DNA of 64,000 bases from Paramyrothecium sp. XJ0827 (Eukaryota > Ascomycota > Sordariomycetes > Hypocreales > Stachybotryaceae). Below the pieces are notes generated by a model. It worked only from the letters and a program-made list of their open reading frames with translations, ran no database searches and had not been told where the DNA came from. Of this stretch, positions 43,299-55,919 are shown piece after piece. The translations under genes and the position numbers were made by a program. The DNA is taken from NCBI GenBank assembly GCA_020881915.1, contig JAJFPB010000009.1, forward strand, positions 496,001-560,000, written 5' to 3'. Every line of letters starts with the position of its first letter. Positions within the stretch are counted from its first letter, which is position 1.

Positions 43299-45525
43299 AT
43301 GTCTTGGAAACTCACCAAGAGTACGTCCCGCACCTTCGACATGTCCCTCAAGCACTCGTCATCCGCTTGGAACGACCGGCGCCACGACGAGGCCTCCGTC
43401 ATTTGTTCTCGACGCTGACAGATTCCTTCTAGAGCTCAAGGAGACGCACCTGGGCCCCTTGAGTGCCTTCTCGCGTTCCCCCTCAACGTCGACCATCACG
43501 GACAAGGAGGAAAAGGGCCAGCAAAGCGCAGGTGCAACGACACCCACGACGGAGAATACCATCGGTGAGTACAACTTCCCTGCACCCAGTTGCCCCGACC
43601 CTGCTACTCCACGGACTGACGTCGCCTCTTGAAGCTGCCTCCGAGGCCCTGACGCAGGCCCCCATCGTCAAGCCCCCTAAACCCGGTATCCTCGTCGTGA
43701 CCCTGCACGAAGCACAAGGCTTCTCCCTACCAGAACAACACAAGAATGCCTTCGTGTCGCAACATCAAGGCTCTTTGTCCTCGGGCAATGCACTCAATGT
43801 GGCTGGATCTGTCCGCCCGTCTTCATCACAACGGGTAGCTGGCTCTTTCATCAACGGATCCCATCGACCCCACTCCTCGGCCGGTGGCTTTGGCGGCATC
43901 CCCACCAACCACGGTCGAATCTCTGGCAAGTACATGCCCTATGCGCTCCTCGACTTCGACAAGGTCCAGGTCTTTGTCAATTCGGTCGATGGAAATCCCG
44001 AGAACCCTCTGTGGGCGGGCGGAAACACTCAGTACAAGTTCGACGTGTCGCGCGTGACGGAGCTGGTCATCCACCTGTACATGCGCAACCCTACCGCCCC
44101 CCCTGGTTCCGGCCGAAGCCAAGACATTTTCCTGGGTGTTGTCCGCATCAACCCACGCTTCGAGGAGCGACAGCCCTTCGTCGAGGACCCCAAGGCCAGT
44201 AAGAAGGACCGCGAAAAGGCGTTGGCCGAGCACGCGCAGCGCCAGAAGGTTGATGGCCTCCACAGCGGAGCCGAGTGGGTTGACGTGCAGTACGGCACGG
44301 GTAGGATCAAGGTTGGCGTCGAGTACGTCGAGACCCGCGCTGGCAAGCTCAAGATCGAGGACTTTGAGCTGCTCAAGGTCGTTGGCAAGGGCAGTTTCGG
44401 CAAGGTCATGCAAGTGCGCAAGAAGGACACGAACCGTATCTACGCTCTCAAGACCATCCGCAAAGCCCACATCATCTCGCGTTCCGAAGTGGCGCACACT
44501 CTGGCAGAGCGATCTGTGCTGGCGCAGATCAACAACCCCTTCATTGTGCCCCTCAAGTTCAGTTTCCAGTCGCCCGAGAAGCTCTACTTCGTGCTCGCCT
44601 TTGTCAATGGAGGCGAGCTGTTCCACCACTTGCAGAAAGAGCATCGCTTCGATGTGAACCGCTCCCGATTCTACACGGCCGAACTCCTGTGCGCCCTGGA
44701 ATGTCTTCACGGCTTCAATGTCATCTACAGAGATCTCAAGCCCGAGAACATCTTGCTTGATTACCAGGGCCACATCGCCCTCTGTGACTTTGGCCTGTGC
44801 AAGCTAGACATGAAGGACGAGGACCGGACCAACACCTTCTGCGGCACGCCTGAATACCTTGCGCCCGAGCTGCTCATGGGCCATGGTTACAACAAGACGG
44901 TGGACTGGTGGACCCTGGGCGTGCTGCTGTACGAAATGCTTACGGGTCTGCCGCCTTTCTACGACGAAAACACCAACGAGATGTACCGCAAGATTCTGTC
45001 GGAGCCCCTGCACTTTTCCGACGTGGTGCCGCCGGCCGCCAAGGACCTCCTGACGAAGCTTCTGAACCGTGATCCCGTGGAGCGACTCGGCGCCAACGGA
45101 TCGGCCGAGATCAAGGCCCACCCCTTCTTCCACGCCATAGATTGGCGCAAGCTGCTGCAGCGCAAGTACGAGCCGACATTCAAGCCCAGTGTGGTGAGTA
45201 CCGACCCAATGTTTTCCCCTTTCCTTTTCTTTCCCGTTTTTTTCATTTCTTGCTCTTTTTACCCCCTCTCGACTGATAAGTCTCCCGTTTATCGTGATTT
45301 GCTAACGAGCTACCGTAGGCCGATGCACTGGACACTGCCAACTTTGATCCCGAATTCACGTCGGAGGCGCCACAGGATTCGTACGTGGAGGGCCCAATGC
45401 TGTCACAGACGATGCAGAACCAGTTCCAAGGCTTCAGCTACAATCGACCGATTGCTGGACTCGGCGATGCTGGAGGAAGTGTTAAGGACCCCTCGTTCGT
45501 TGGAAGCATGCAGGACCACCGATAG
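43299..45525 (+). CDS. SCH9: Sch9-type AGC protein kinase (S6K-like TOR effector)
   Basis: Four exons (43299-43320, 43433-43564, 43635-45193, 45319-45525) give 639 residues. Exon 1 is only 22 nt and encodes MSWKLTK, the usual start of filamentous-fungal Sch9 homologues. Ser/Thr kinase downstream of TORC1, linked to nutrient and stress responses. An N-terminal C2-like region covers about 60-290 (GILVVTLHEAQGFSLP, then KYMPYALLDFDKVQVFVNS). The kinase domain covers about 294-555: GKGSFGKV, K324 in YALKTIRK, YRDLKPEN (D418), CDFGLCK and the T-loop TNTFCGTPEYLAPE (T452). In the C-terminal AGC tail, FTSEAP holds a turn-motif-like site, and the hydrophobic motif NQFQGFSYNRP has S611 as the likely TOR site. 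Every regulatory site of an active kinase is present. Confidence 0.95.
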
Positions 45526-47194
45526 ACGAGCAAGGGATCTTGGTCGCACTGGTACAGCGAGCAAAGGCGGTTACCGAATCGATTGCTGCTCGCTGAAGTT
45601 GCAACAGTCGGATAGACAGATACATGATCTGAGATCTACGCATTCCCTGACATGAAGCTGGGCGGCGAGCCTGACCAGTGGTCGGCTGGATCTGACAAGA
45701 GGGAGTGTTTCGGACCCTTTCCAGTACACATGTTTTGATGATGCATTTGGAGTTTGGCAGGAGTCTAGGCTTTTCTCTCATCTACGTACAAAGGATGTTT
45801 ATCAACGCATGGGCCACAAAAAGCCGCGTAAGAACAAAAAGTGTCACGATGGAGGCTAGATAGATAGAATCGAGCCCTGTTGCAAGTAGCTTGCCTGTCC
45901 CTTTGGTGGTGATGTCCGATGGCGACTCGGATTATTCCGGGAAGAGATGAGTGTTTTTTGTCTCTTCTTTCCTCTTCGTGAAGCCGAAGACTGACAAGCA
46001 ACCAAACTCGACCATGGAGCTAGACACCTTATTTGGTGTCAAGGCCGATATATTGCGCAGCAGGTAGGGATTGACCAGGAAACGGTTGATAAACCGACGG
46101 GTCGCTTCGGAAAAGCTCACACGAGGGTGGATCACAGCATTTACCAGTCGGGCATGGTGGGTTACCCTGCCCATGGCTGCGGGTGCGCTGGTTCGGCGAA
46201 TCACCCGAGCCAAGCTGCTGGCGGAGAAATTGTCGGGTTGAATGCCGCGAGGGAAAAGGGACGACTGAAGACATGTTAAAGACATGTTAGAGGAAGCACG
46301 AAAGGCTTCGGTTACATGGGATTAAACGGATGAGATAGAGGCTTCAATGGACGTATCTTGAAATGAAATGAGACGAAAGTGACGTGTGCACGTTCAAGGA
46401 TCATCATGGTGGTGGTGGTGGTGGTGATGCCGCATTACGGACTTACGGACGAGGCGGCAGAAAATACAACCCCCACTCGGGTCCTGTGAGCGAGACGCTG
46501 CATGCCGGATGCTTGCAAATCAAGAGGCGTCAATGGAGGCTTGGAGACAGGCCCAAGACCTGCAATTGAGCGGATTAATTTCTGATGCGGTGGGAGCCTT
46601 GATATGGCTTTTAGTCGATTTAATGAATTTCCGAGGAGATGCCTGCGACCAGGTAAGTAAGGTACCTGATTAAGTACTAAGAATTCAATGTCTGATGCTA
46701 CCTGGTGACGACGTTTGTTGAGTTGCCGGGGACAAGACAAGAAAAGGTTTATCGATAAGCCCAGAATACCCCGCGCGGGCAGCCGAGCCAGTGGGAAGGC
46801 GCAGGCCGGGCATAGTGTAGGCGTGCAGAGGGAAAGGAAAGCAAAAGAAGCGCAAAAGCTGAGCTCCTGCCGCTGCCGCTGCTGCAGCTGCCCCTCCATC
46901 GCGAGGCAAGCAAGACCTGGCGCCGCCCAATCCGGTACGCCGGAACCCCCACTTGGGAGCATCACCTCAACCATCGCCATCATCGCCGGCTCGTCATCCT
47001 AATTTCTCTCACTTCTCCTCCTCTTCCACTTCTTTCTTTCTTCTCCCCACGAACTGCGTTCAACTTGCAATCCTGACTGGGCTATATGTAAGTCTACCAA
47101 TGCCATTAACACCTCCCCACCCGCTACCATGCACTGACGTGTTTGCCCAGCTTCAAGCTCCCCTCTTACAACACCAAAAACCGCAAGCAGAACA
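45526..47194. other. Intergenic between kinase and phosphoglucose isomerase
   Basis: Holds the kinase 3' end and the isomerase promoter. A GGT run lies at 46408-46425, and one more AGGTAC-type word at about 46650-46668. A - strand ORF of 117 codons (45932-46285) has no recognised domain and is not called. Confidence 0.45.
46408..46425. repeat. GGT trinucleotide microsatellite
   Basis: Six GGT units in non-coding DNA. Confidence 0.85.
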
Positions 47195-49024
<1,830 letters not shown>

Positions 49025-50325
49025 ATGTAACTACCAAAAAGGCGACATGGAGGAATTGGATTGAATACCACTGAAAACGGATCAAGGTTACGGAGCGAGG
49101 GCAGACTGAACGTTTACTGTGCGTTATAGTGACTTGGTTAAACGATGATAATACGAACGACGAAGTCGACAATGGTCAGCAAAGTTTCGTAGCTTTCGAG
49201 TGTCCGACTCGACGGTAGGGAGATTGGCAATGGCATCTCCAAGTCGCAGCTGGTACAACAGCCAAATTGTAAAATCTCTGGCCGTTCGGTTTGTGATTCA
49301 AGCGCGTATATCCAAATCCACAGTCCTTATCAACCATCGATTCTTGAATTGACTGCATGCGTCTCATGGTCCGGTTACTATTTCAGTGGGCCACGCATTG
49401 TCCTGCAATTTGCGCACAGTAAATGGTGCAGGCCACAGAATCAAGGCGCGTGCCTCGCATCCGTCTGCATCATTACAATCGCTGACGACGGCAGGGAAAT
49501 CTTTGTAAAACTTTGTCGAAAGCGGAACGCGACAGGTGCAGCCGCCCACAAGTTCTGCATCTTGTTGGAGAGAGCGTGAAAACCGACGCCGAGAAGGTCA
49601 CCGCCAGCCTCCCTCAGCGGCTAAATTGGGTGTGATTGATGCATGAGCCCCCACAACGTATATGGACAGTGGCAGGATACCTTTTCCGTGACGGCAGCCC
49701 TGTACTATGAGTTTCTCACAAAAGATAAAGGGCATCAGGATCATCGGTCAACTTTCGAGTGCTTACGGCGAGGTTCCGAGGCGCACGGAGCCGGATCGGT
49801 TCCGACGATACCATTACAGCCTCATGAGGCTCTGCCATCTAGAGATCGTTCACTAACGCTACCTAAGCCAAAATAGTGCTCTAGTGCAGTTTGGACTGAG
49901 CCTCCTCAACGACAGAGTCTTTTTGAAGTTGAATGTATGCGATACTGCGCGATGACCGCATCTCTGCGATCAATCAATCCATCAATCAATTAGACGCATG
50001 CCCAGGCAGGGCACAGGATCCTTTTGGGGCAGAGATTGCGCGCGGCTACAGGAACATCCGTACCGTTGCATTGGCCTGCAAATTCGCGAGCGCTTCAACT
50101 TGAAACGCTCAGCAGGCCCGGTGATCAACTCGATTCGCACCAATCGGCGAGGCTGGCAAGGCCCGGCCTGAAGGCCCAGGAACGGGATAGCCTACCCGGT
50201 CAAGTTGAGACGACACGTTATTTTTTTTTTCTGCTTCCTTTCCCCCTTGGTCATTAGTGGGTGGGTTGAGAGAGCCTCCTCTCCTCCTCCCCTATTCCAC
50301 CACACGCAGCGCAGGAGGAGCGGAG

Positions 50326-50363
50326 GCATGGCAGGGCATGGCAGGGCATGGCCATGGCAGGGC
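50326..50363. repeat. GCATGGCAGG tandem repeat
   Basis: Two exact 10-bp units followed by a third that is interrupted by GCCAT; about 540-580 bp upstream of the second LPMO start codon. Confidence 0.75.
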
Positions 50364-50694
50364 CACTTGTAATTAAGTTGCATGTTTCCCCCCGTTTCAG
50401 GTTTCAAGGAGCCCGCCGGGCCATGCAGGGGTCGCCGTTGGCTGGGGGCCGGGATGACAGCTCTGCGGGCCCCATCGTGCAATCTAGATACGACAGCCTC
50501 TAGCCGAATCGCTTCCGGAAAACTCCACCGGCGCAGGGTCAAGCGAGGCTCGACTTCGCGGGCCAACAAGCGAAGGGAAAGGAGGGAGAACGCATCGCAT
50601 GGCGTGGGGCCAAGAGAAGGAGAGAGGCAAAAGGGGAGCCGAAGGGGGCAGGGATCCAGCAGGATTGACGGGGGCAGGCCCGGTGAACGAAAGT

Positions 50695-50701
50695 TATATA
50701 T
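50695..50701 (+). promoter_or_regulatory. TATA-like element of second LPMO
   Basis: TATATAT about 206-212 bp upstream of the ATG at 50907, the only such element in a GC-rich promoter. Confidence 0.4.
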
Positions 50702-50906
50702 CAACCTCGCGAGGCGCCTCTCTTCTCTCGACAACCAGCAGTTCACTCACTCACCTGTCTGTACTACCCTTCGTTCTTTCAAACCCCGACGCCGGCGTCA
50801 TTCATTCTTTTTGGAACACTTGCGTGTATACCACTTACATTCACTCACTCTTCCGTTCCTTTTGAATACACATTCTTTAAGACAAAACAAGTCCACTCTT
50901 TTCAAG

Positions 50907-52036
50907 ATGAAGACCGCCGCCGCTTTCACCCTCGCCGCCTCCATGGCCAACATGGTCGCCGGCCACGCCATCTTCCAGCAGCTCTGGGTCAACGGCGAGG
51001 ACCAGTCCAGCACGTGCGTGCGCATGCCCGCGTCCAACTCGCCCGTCGAGGACCCCACGTCCAACAACATGCGCTGCAACGCCAACCCGGGCGCCGCCAC
51101 CACCACCTGCGGCGTCAAGGCCGGCGACGTCGTCACCGTCGAGATGCACCAGCACAACGACCGCGACTGCGCCAAGGAGGCCATCGGCGGCGCCCACCAC
51201 GGCCCCGTCATGATCTACCTCGGCGCCGTCGAGGACGCCGCCACCGCTGACGGCTCCGGCGAGTTCTTCAAGGTCTTCGAGAGCGGCTACTTCGAGGCCA
51301 ACAAGACCTGGGGCAACGACCTCATCAACGAGGGCTGCGGCAAGCAGAGCTTCGTCATCCCCGCCGACGTCGCCCCCGGCGACTACCTCCTCCGTGCCGA
51401 GACCGTCGCCCTCCACGCCGCTGGTGGTGCCAACGGCGCTCAGTACTACATGTCCTGCTACCAGCTCCGCATCGAGGGCTCCGGCACCGCCAAGCCCGCC
51501 GGCGTCACCTTCCCCGGCGCCTACAAGGCCACCGACCCCGGTGTCCTCATCAACAGTGAGTTTTCCTCCCTCTATCTCTGCCTCTGAAGCTATCCTAACA
51601 CCCCTTGCCTCTAGTCTACCAGGACATCACCGACTACCAGATCCCCGGCCCTGCCGTCTACGGCGCCGGCTCTGACTCCGGCTCTCCTGCCCCTGCCCCT
51701 GCTCCTCCCGCGGCCTCCAGCTCTGCTGCTGCTCCTCCCGCTGCCTCCAGCTCCGCTGCTGCTCCTCCTGCTGCTACCAGCTCTGCTGCCGCTCCCCCTC
51801 CCGCTGCCACCAGCGCCCCCGTCGAGCAGGTCCCCACCACCCTCGCTACCTCCACCGCCGCTGCCGCTGCCACCTCCAGCGCTGCCCCCATCGTCAGCGA
51901 GGAGCCCGCTCCCACCTCTGCCGCCCCTGTCCCTACCCAGGCGCCCGTCACCCCTCCCAGCACCTGCAAGCGCCGCCGTGCCCTCCGCAAGGCCCGCATG
52001 GCTGCCCGCAAGGCCCGCCGCTCCGCTGGCTACTAA
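50907..52036 (+). CDS. AA9 lytic polysaccharide monooxygenase 2
   Basis: Two exons, 50907-51555 and 51615-52036 (59-nt intron, GTGAGT..CTAG), give 356 residues. Secreted copper-dependent oxidase of cellulose-type glucans. The signal peptide (1-19) ends just before His20 (VAGHAIFQQL), the N-terminal histidine-brace residue. H98 in GGAHHGPVMIYLG is the second copper ligand; H170, Q179 and axial Y181 lie in ALHAAGGANGAQYYMSC. The C-terminal extension is Ala/Pro/Ser-rich with AAPPAASSS-type repeats. It ends in a Cys followed by a basic tail (CKRRRALRKARMAARKARR) instead of a CBM1. The catalytic domain is clearly different in sequence from the other AA9 in this window, so the two are not a recent tandem pair. 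Confidence 0.94.
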
Positions 52037-52968
52037 GGGGCGACACACACACACGGCCCCTGGTTTGGTCTCGAGAAGACCTGTGGAGACGATGAGATGT
52101 GTATTCATGTATATACTGTTGATTCTTAAAACATAAATGTTTGCATAGAGTTGCTACTTAGACTAGATCAAGAGCATGGCAAACCCACTTTATTATATAT
52201 AAAGTTTCTGATCACTTTGCCTGTACGCTGTGCCTCGTGTAGACATGAACAGGAAAATAAGCACCAAGGTGCACTCTCTCGTTCACAAAGTTAAATTTGT
52301 ATTAAGTAGCCTGCAACTCGGTAAACAGACTAGTTTCTGAGGGCAGAATGCTAGGCTTCAGGCAGTCAATGGCATAAGCCGACGATGCCGACTCTCATCA
52401 TCGTTGGGATGGGATTGCATTTGCCTTGTTCATCCATACACCTGGGTTTTTAGGCATCTCTGTGTATGCTAAGGGCTTGTCTCTACTTCTCCGGCCCTGG
52501 GCGCTATTATCTAAACCCACAAACTCTTGACTGCGTCTACCGCGACATCTTGGCCTTGCCTTGTCTCCATCCCAGACTTTAACCCAAGAAGTCTAGAGTA
52601 CAAGCAATAACAGTGAAATGCCCAAGTACCTGAGCCAACAAACCTCCCCTGTAAAAAACCGGATGCGGGACTGAATCTCTGGCACATTTTTCTCAATGTT
52701 TGAACCACTTCGCCGGCCATTCTGAAGTTGCGGTTCCGAATGCAATACCCTCATACCCGCATAACCGGAAAAGAGAACAAATCTATATAACCTTACTGCT
52801 CTTGGTGCCGAATACCAGGCCCTGAACTCTTGGCAAGCACGAAGCCTGGACCGGTGGCGTTCACCGAATGGTGACTTACAATTGATCGCTGTGGCATCAT
52901 CACCTGGCACTGGCTCCGAATACTTGGGCATGTAATATATATACATGTGTGTCTTAGTATCTAGCTAC
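52037..52968. other. Convergent intergenic spacer
   Basis: 3' ends of the second LPMO and the HeLo-like gene. ORFs here (52511-52946, - strand) have no features. Nothing else seen. Confidence 0.45.
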
Positions 52969-54287
52969 TTAACTATCTTTTTCCCGTGCAGTGGTATCGG
53001 TCCGTCTTCTGACCTCATTAGGGCCTACTTTACTAGTATTTACCACCGGCTCCGACTGCTTTGCTGCTTTATCTGGCTGATAGGTCCCCGAGTACTTCGC
53101 ATCGCTCTTCACAAGGCCATTTTGGTGCAGGGCAATGCTCTTAAAGTCTCCAGATACTTGTTGAAGGGATACCTCGCCAAAGTGTCCACCAGCCTGCTTC
53201 TGCCTCTTGCCGATGCCGCGGTTCTTCCCAATAAGCGGTCGCCCATCCGTTGAAACCATCAGCTGGATCGTATCATCGCCTTCTGCGTGGTTCTCAATGT
53301 TGCTGATTTTGGATTCGACATAAGCATCAACATCTGAGCAAAAGTCAAGGCAGCGCCGTAAGACCTTAGCCTCATCCTGCAGTTTATCAAAAGAGGCTTT
53401 ATCCATTGCGGAGGCCGTATCTGACGTTATGCCCAGACGTTCATTGAAACTTTTCTGATGTTTCTCGAGGTTGGCTAGTGTAAAGCGCATGTGATGCTTG
53501 CAACCCTCAAGCCCCTCACCAAATAGCATTCCGGAGGTTGAGTACGGATCTTGGCTGCTCTGGAACTCAGCCTGAATTTGTTCGATTTGGTCCGAAAGCA
53601 TGGTGCAGAATTGGAGAGCCTTCTCCGTGCTTATTCGTTCTTTCTCTATATGGCGAACGGACGCATCGGCAGCTGGTCCATCAGTCACACGCGGAGCAAG
53701 AGCCTCGAGCTTCTGCAAAATGTCTTCGAGGTGGGCCTCTAAGTCGACAGTCGAGGTCGCAATTGAGTCTCTGCAGGCCTGTATAGCTTCGGCACTGGCA
53801 GCTGATGTGCGACTAAGTAAACAGTTAGGGTCAACAAGGTCGGTTTAGTGCGAAAGCTCGACGCTTACAGATTGGCAAAGCTGAGTGCAACCGTTATAGT
53901 GGACTTATATCCAATAAGTTGTTGTCGAAAGCCTTCGATACCGTCGCCACCGCTGCATTTCAGCTTAAGCCAATCGCGGAAGCTTGCGTGATCAAGGCCT
54001 GACCGGGAACAGTAGGTCAGAAGCTCCGTCTGAACGTCATCGCAAGCCTGCTTGCACTGTTCCAGCGTTAATCTGAGTGCAGAGAGATCTACATCAAGTC
54101 CAAGATCGCCCGTTTCGGAGAGTCTCTGCAAAACATGAGTCAGGCCTGCTAATTCTGTCAGCAGCTCGCGGACTTGGCGTGGCTGAGACTTGAATGACCG
54201 GATCTCCTCTCGTAGTTTAGACCCGGATTTGAAGGCGAAGGCTGCCAGTGTAATAACACTGGAGGCCACGCCGACCGGTTCGGCCAT
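52969..54287 (-). CDS. HeLo-like / fungal STAND N-terminal domain protein
   Basis: Two exons, 54287-53869 and 53812-52969 (56-nt intron, GTAAGC..TTAG), give 420 residues. The first ~100 residues match the fungal N-terminal domain found on STAND/NLR proteins: MAEPVGVASSVITLAAFAFK, then LREEIRSFKSQPRQVRELLT, ELAGLTHVLQRL and LEQCKQACDDVQTELL. Residues about 140-330 are helical, with coiled-coil-like stretches (AHLEDILQKLEAL, TMLSDQIEQIQAEFQSSQ). The C-terminal ~90 residues are basic and polar. No nucleotide-binding (Walker) motif, ankyrin, WD or TPR repeat follows. It is therefore a stand-alone version, of the kind seen widely in filamentous fungi. A role in heterokaryon incompatibility or signalling would be inference. 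Confidence 0.75.
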
Positions 54288-54665
54288 CGATCTCCGAGTG
54301 TCTGATAGCTTTTCCGGCTGAGCAGGAAGTGAGAGGTCAAGTTGAGGTTGGTAGCCGAACGAGTTTGTAGGCTAGGCGTCCAGAGGGGGTCATATTGCGG
54401 GGTTGCAAGCAGTGTCCTACCAACCAACAATTAACTTTATGGGGGCCCAGCTTATTAGCGCTGATGGCTCGTTATCCATGAGATGGACGCACGTGAGATT
54501 GCTCTTCTTGATTGGCCAGGAAAGTTTAGACAACAACCGCGTCCTGTTTTTTTCTGTTTTTCATTCCTACGTTTAATTACAATCACGTTCCTTGCTCTTA
54601 ACATTATCGGTTTAATGAGTATTGACCATCGCAATGGACAATCCCTCTTCCTCCAGAAATCATGA
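54288..54665. other. Short intergenic spacer
   Basis: Promoter side of the HeLo-like gene. Nothing else recognised. Confidence 0.4.
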
Positions 54666-55167
54666 AGATGCCATCGCCAAAAGACCAATGCATGGAATGG
54701 CATTATACAGCGAGGCTCCATTATTATTCTTGGCGGTCGTGAGAAGCTTCGAGATGTGCTGAATTATAAAAAGGCCGCCGTAATAAAGAATGCAGATCCA
54801 GCTGAGGGTAACTCCAAAACGAAAGCTATATCTGATAGGCACGACGTTGTCTTGGCGTCATCATTATCTTCACCTGATGAAGACTTCCATCTTATTCAAG
54901 CCAACGAAATGAAGGTACTATGTAGCGCCGACTCTCTTCAGCCCACTTAACGAGTATACTAATTTATAGGACAAGCTGGCTACGTCTCAAGGAGGATCTG
55001 GAGCACATTCAGAATTGATGGAATGTATTTGCTGCTGTTTCCGACAAGGGTTTATTCCCGTCGCTTCTGGGATTAGTGGTGGAGAGGAAACCGTGCGTTC
55101 TGTAGGCTTTTCGCGGCCTAGGAGCCGGGATATTCCAGTAAGAACAGCGACGAGATCCCGTCAGTAA
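54666..55167 (+). CDS. Possible short spliced ORF or gene relic
   Basis: A frame open from 54666 with no ATG early on (SIIILGGREKLRDVLNYKKA, then HDVVLASSLSSPDEDFHLIQ, ANEMK) ends at a GTACTA donor at 54915. The following 55-nt stretch has a TACTAAT branch sequence and a TATAG acceptor at 54968-54969. It joins, in phase 0, to an exon 54970-55167 (DKLATSQGGSGAHSELMECI, then CCCFRQGFIPVASGISGGEE). The good intron signals are the main support. The upstream ATG at 54634 is in another frame, so either an unseen exon or a frameshift is needed. Function unknown; it may be the tail of a decayed gene. Confidence 0.3.
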
Positions 55168-55919
55168 CAAGGCTTACTCCCGAGCCCCTGCCTTTTCGAC
55201 ATAGGCAGTTATACCCTTCGCACACCTGAATGTTCTGTATCCTCAAATCTGATAGATACGTAGCTCAGTATTCCACCATAACCAACAACTGACGAACAGC
55301 TCTTGCCGGCTTGGCCATGTAAGTCAAATGCGCATAACATTCAACGAAGACTTCCGACAGCTAGTCCGCCGTGATTCGGAATTTGTTCTGACGATAACCC
55401 TGCTGACAAAGAGTCCGCGGCATACTATACTTTGAGTGTGAGAGTGAGGAGGAGATGAGGATGAGGATTTTATTCAATTTAAACTACAGAGAGCATGAGT
55501 CAATGCTCCGACTCGCTAGCCCAAGTGAGTTGAGCAAACAGTCAGAGCCCGATAATTTGAGCCGTTATCGGGTGTGGCTATTCACACTACTCACAAGATT
55601 GAAGGAATCAACTCTCAAGTTGTAATACAGATCCATTCTGCCTGTCACGCCATTCCCACAATTATCAGCACGCGGGCTTAGCGCCACCTGCACATACGTT
55701 GTATCTCTTATGGATTGAATTGTCGACTGATAATGTTTGTCCGGCGTCGTCACATCGTATCTTTACGATTTACCGAGAAGACTATGGGAGCCTGACTTGA
55801 CTTGATGCTAGGCTGTATGGATGATGACCGGGCTAGGGACGTATGCCAGGCATTTCGCGAGAAATTGACACGGCGGGAAGCAGACTCTCTTTCTAAGTGA
55901 GATGCAGTCTTCTGAATTA
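55168..55919. other. Intergenic, AT-leaning
   Basis: No gene or repeat seen between the short ORF and the DUF4238 gene 3' end. Confidence 0.45.

Larger units (their letters stand above)
49025..50906. other. Intergenic and promoter of second LPMO
   Basis: No gene recognised. The right part is the LPMO promoter: a short tandem repeat (50326-50363), SYGGRG words (GCGGAG near 50321, CTGGGG near 50440, GTGGGG near 50602) and a TATA element. The frame open upstream of the LPMO ATG (from 50382) is the 5' leader read through, not coding. Confidence 0.5.

Noticed and set aside
43826..44773. 315-codon ORF on the - strand
   Set aside because: Antisense to the Sch9-type kinase; Leu/Val/Asp-rich shadow.
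45932..46285. 117-codon ORF on the - strand between kinase and isomerase
   Set aside because: Plausible composition but no domain, no signal peptide and no splice support; left out for lack of evidence.
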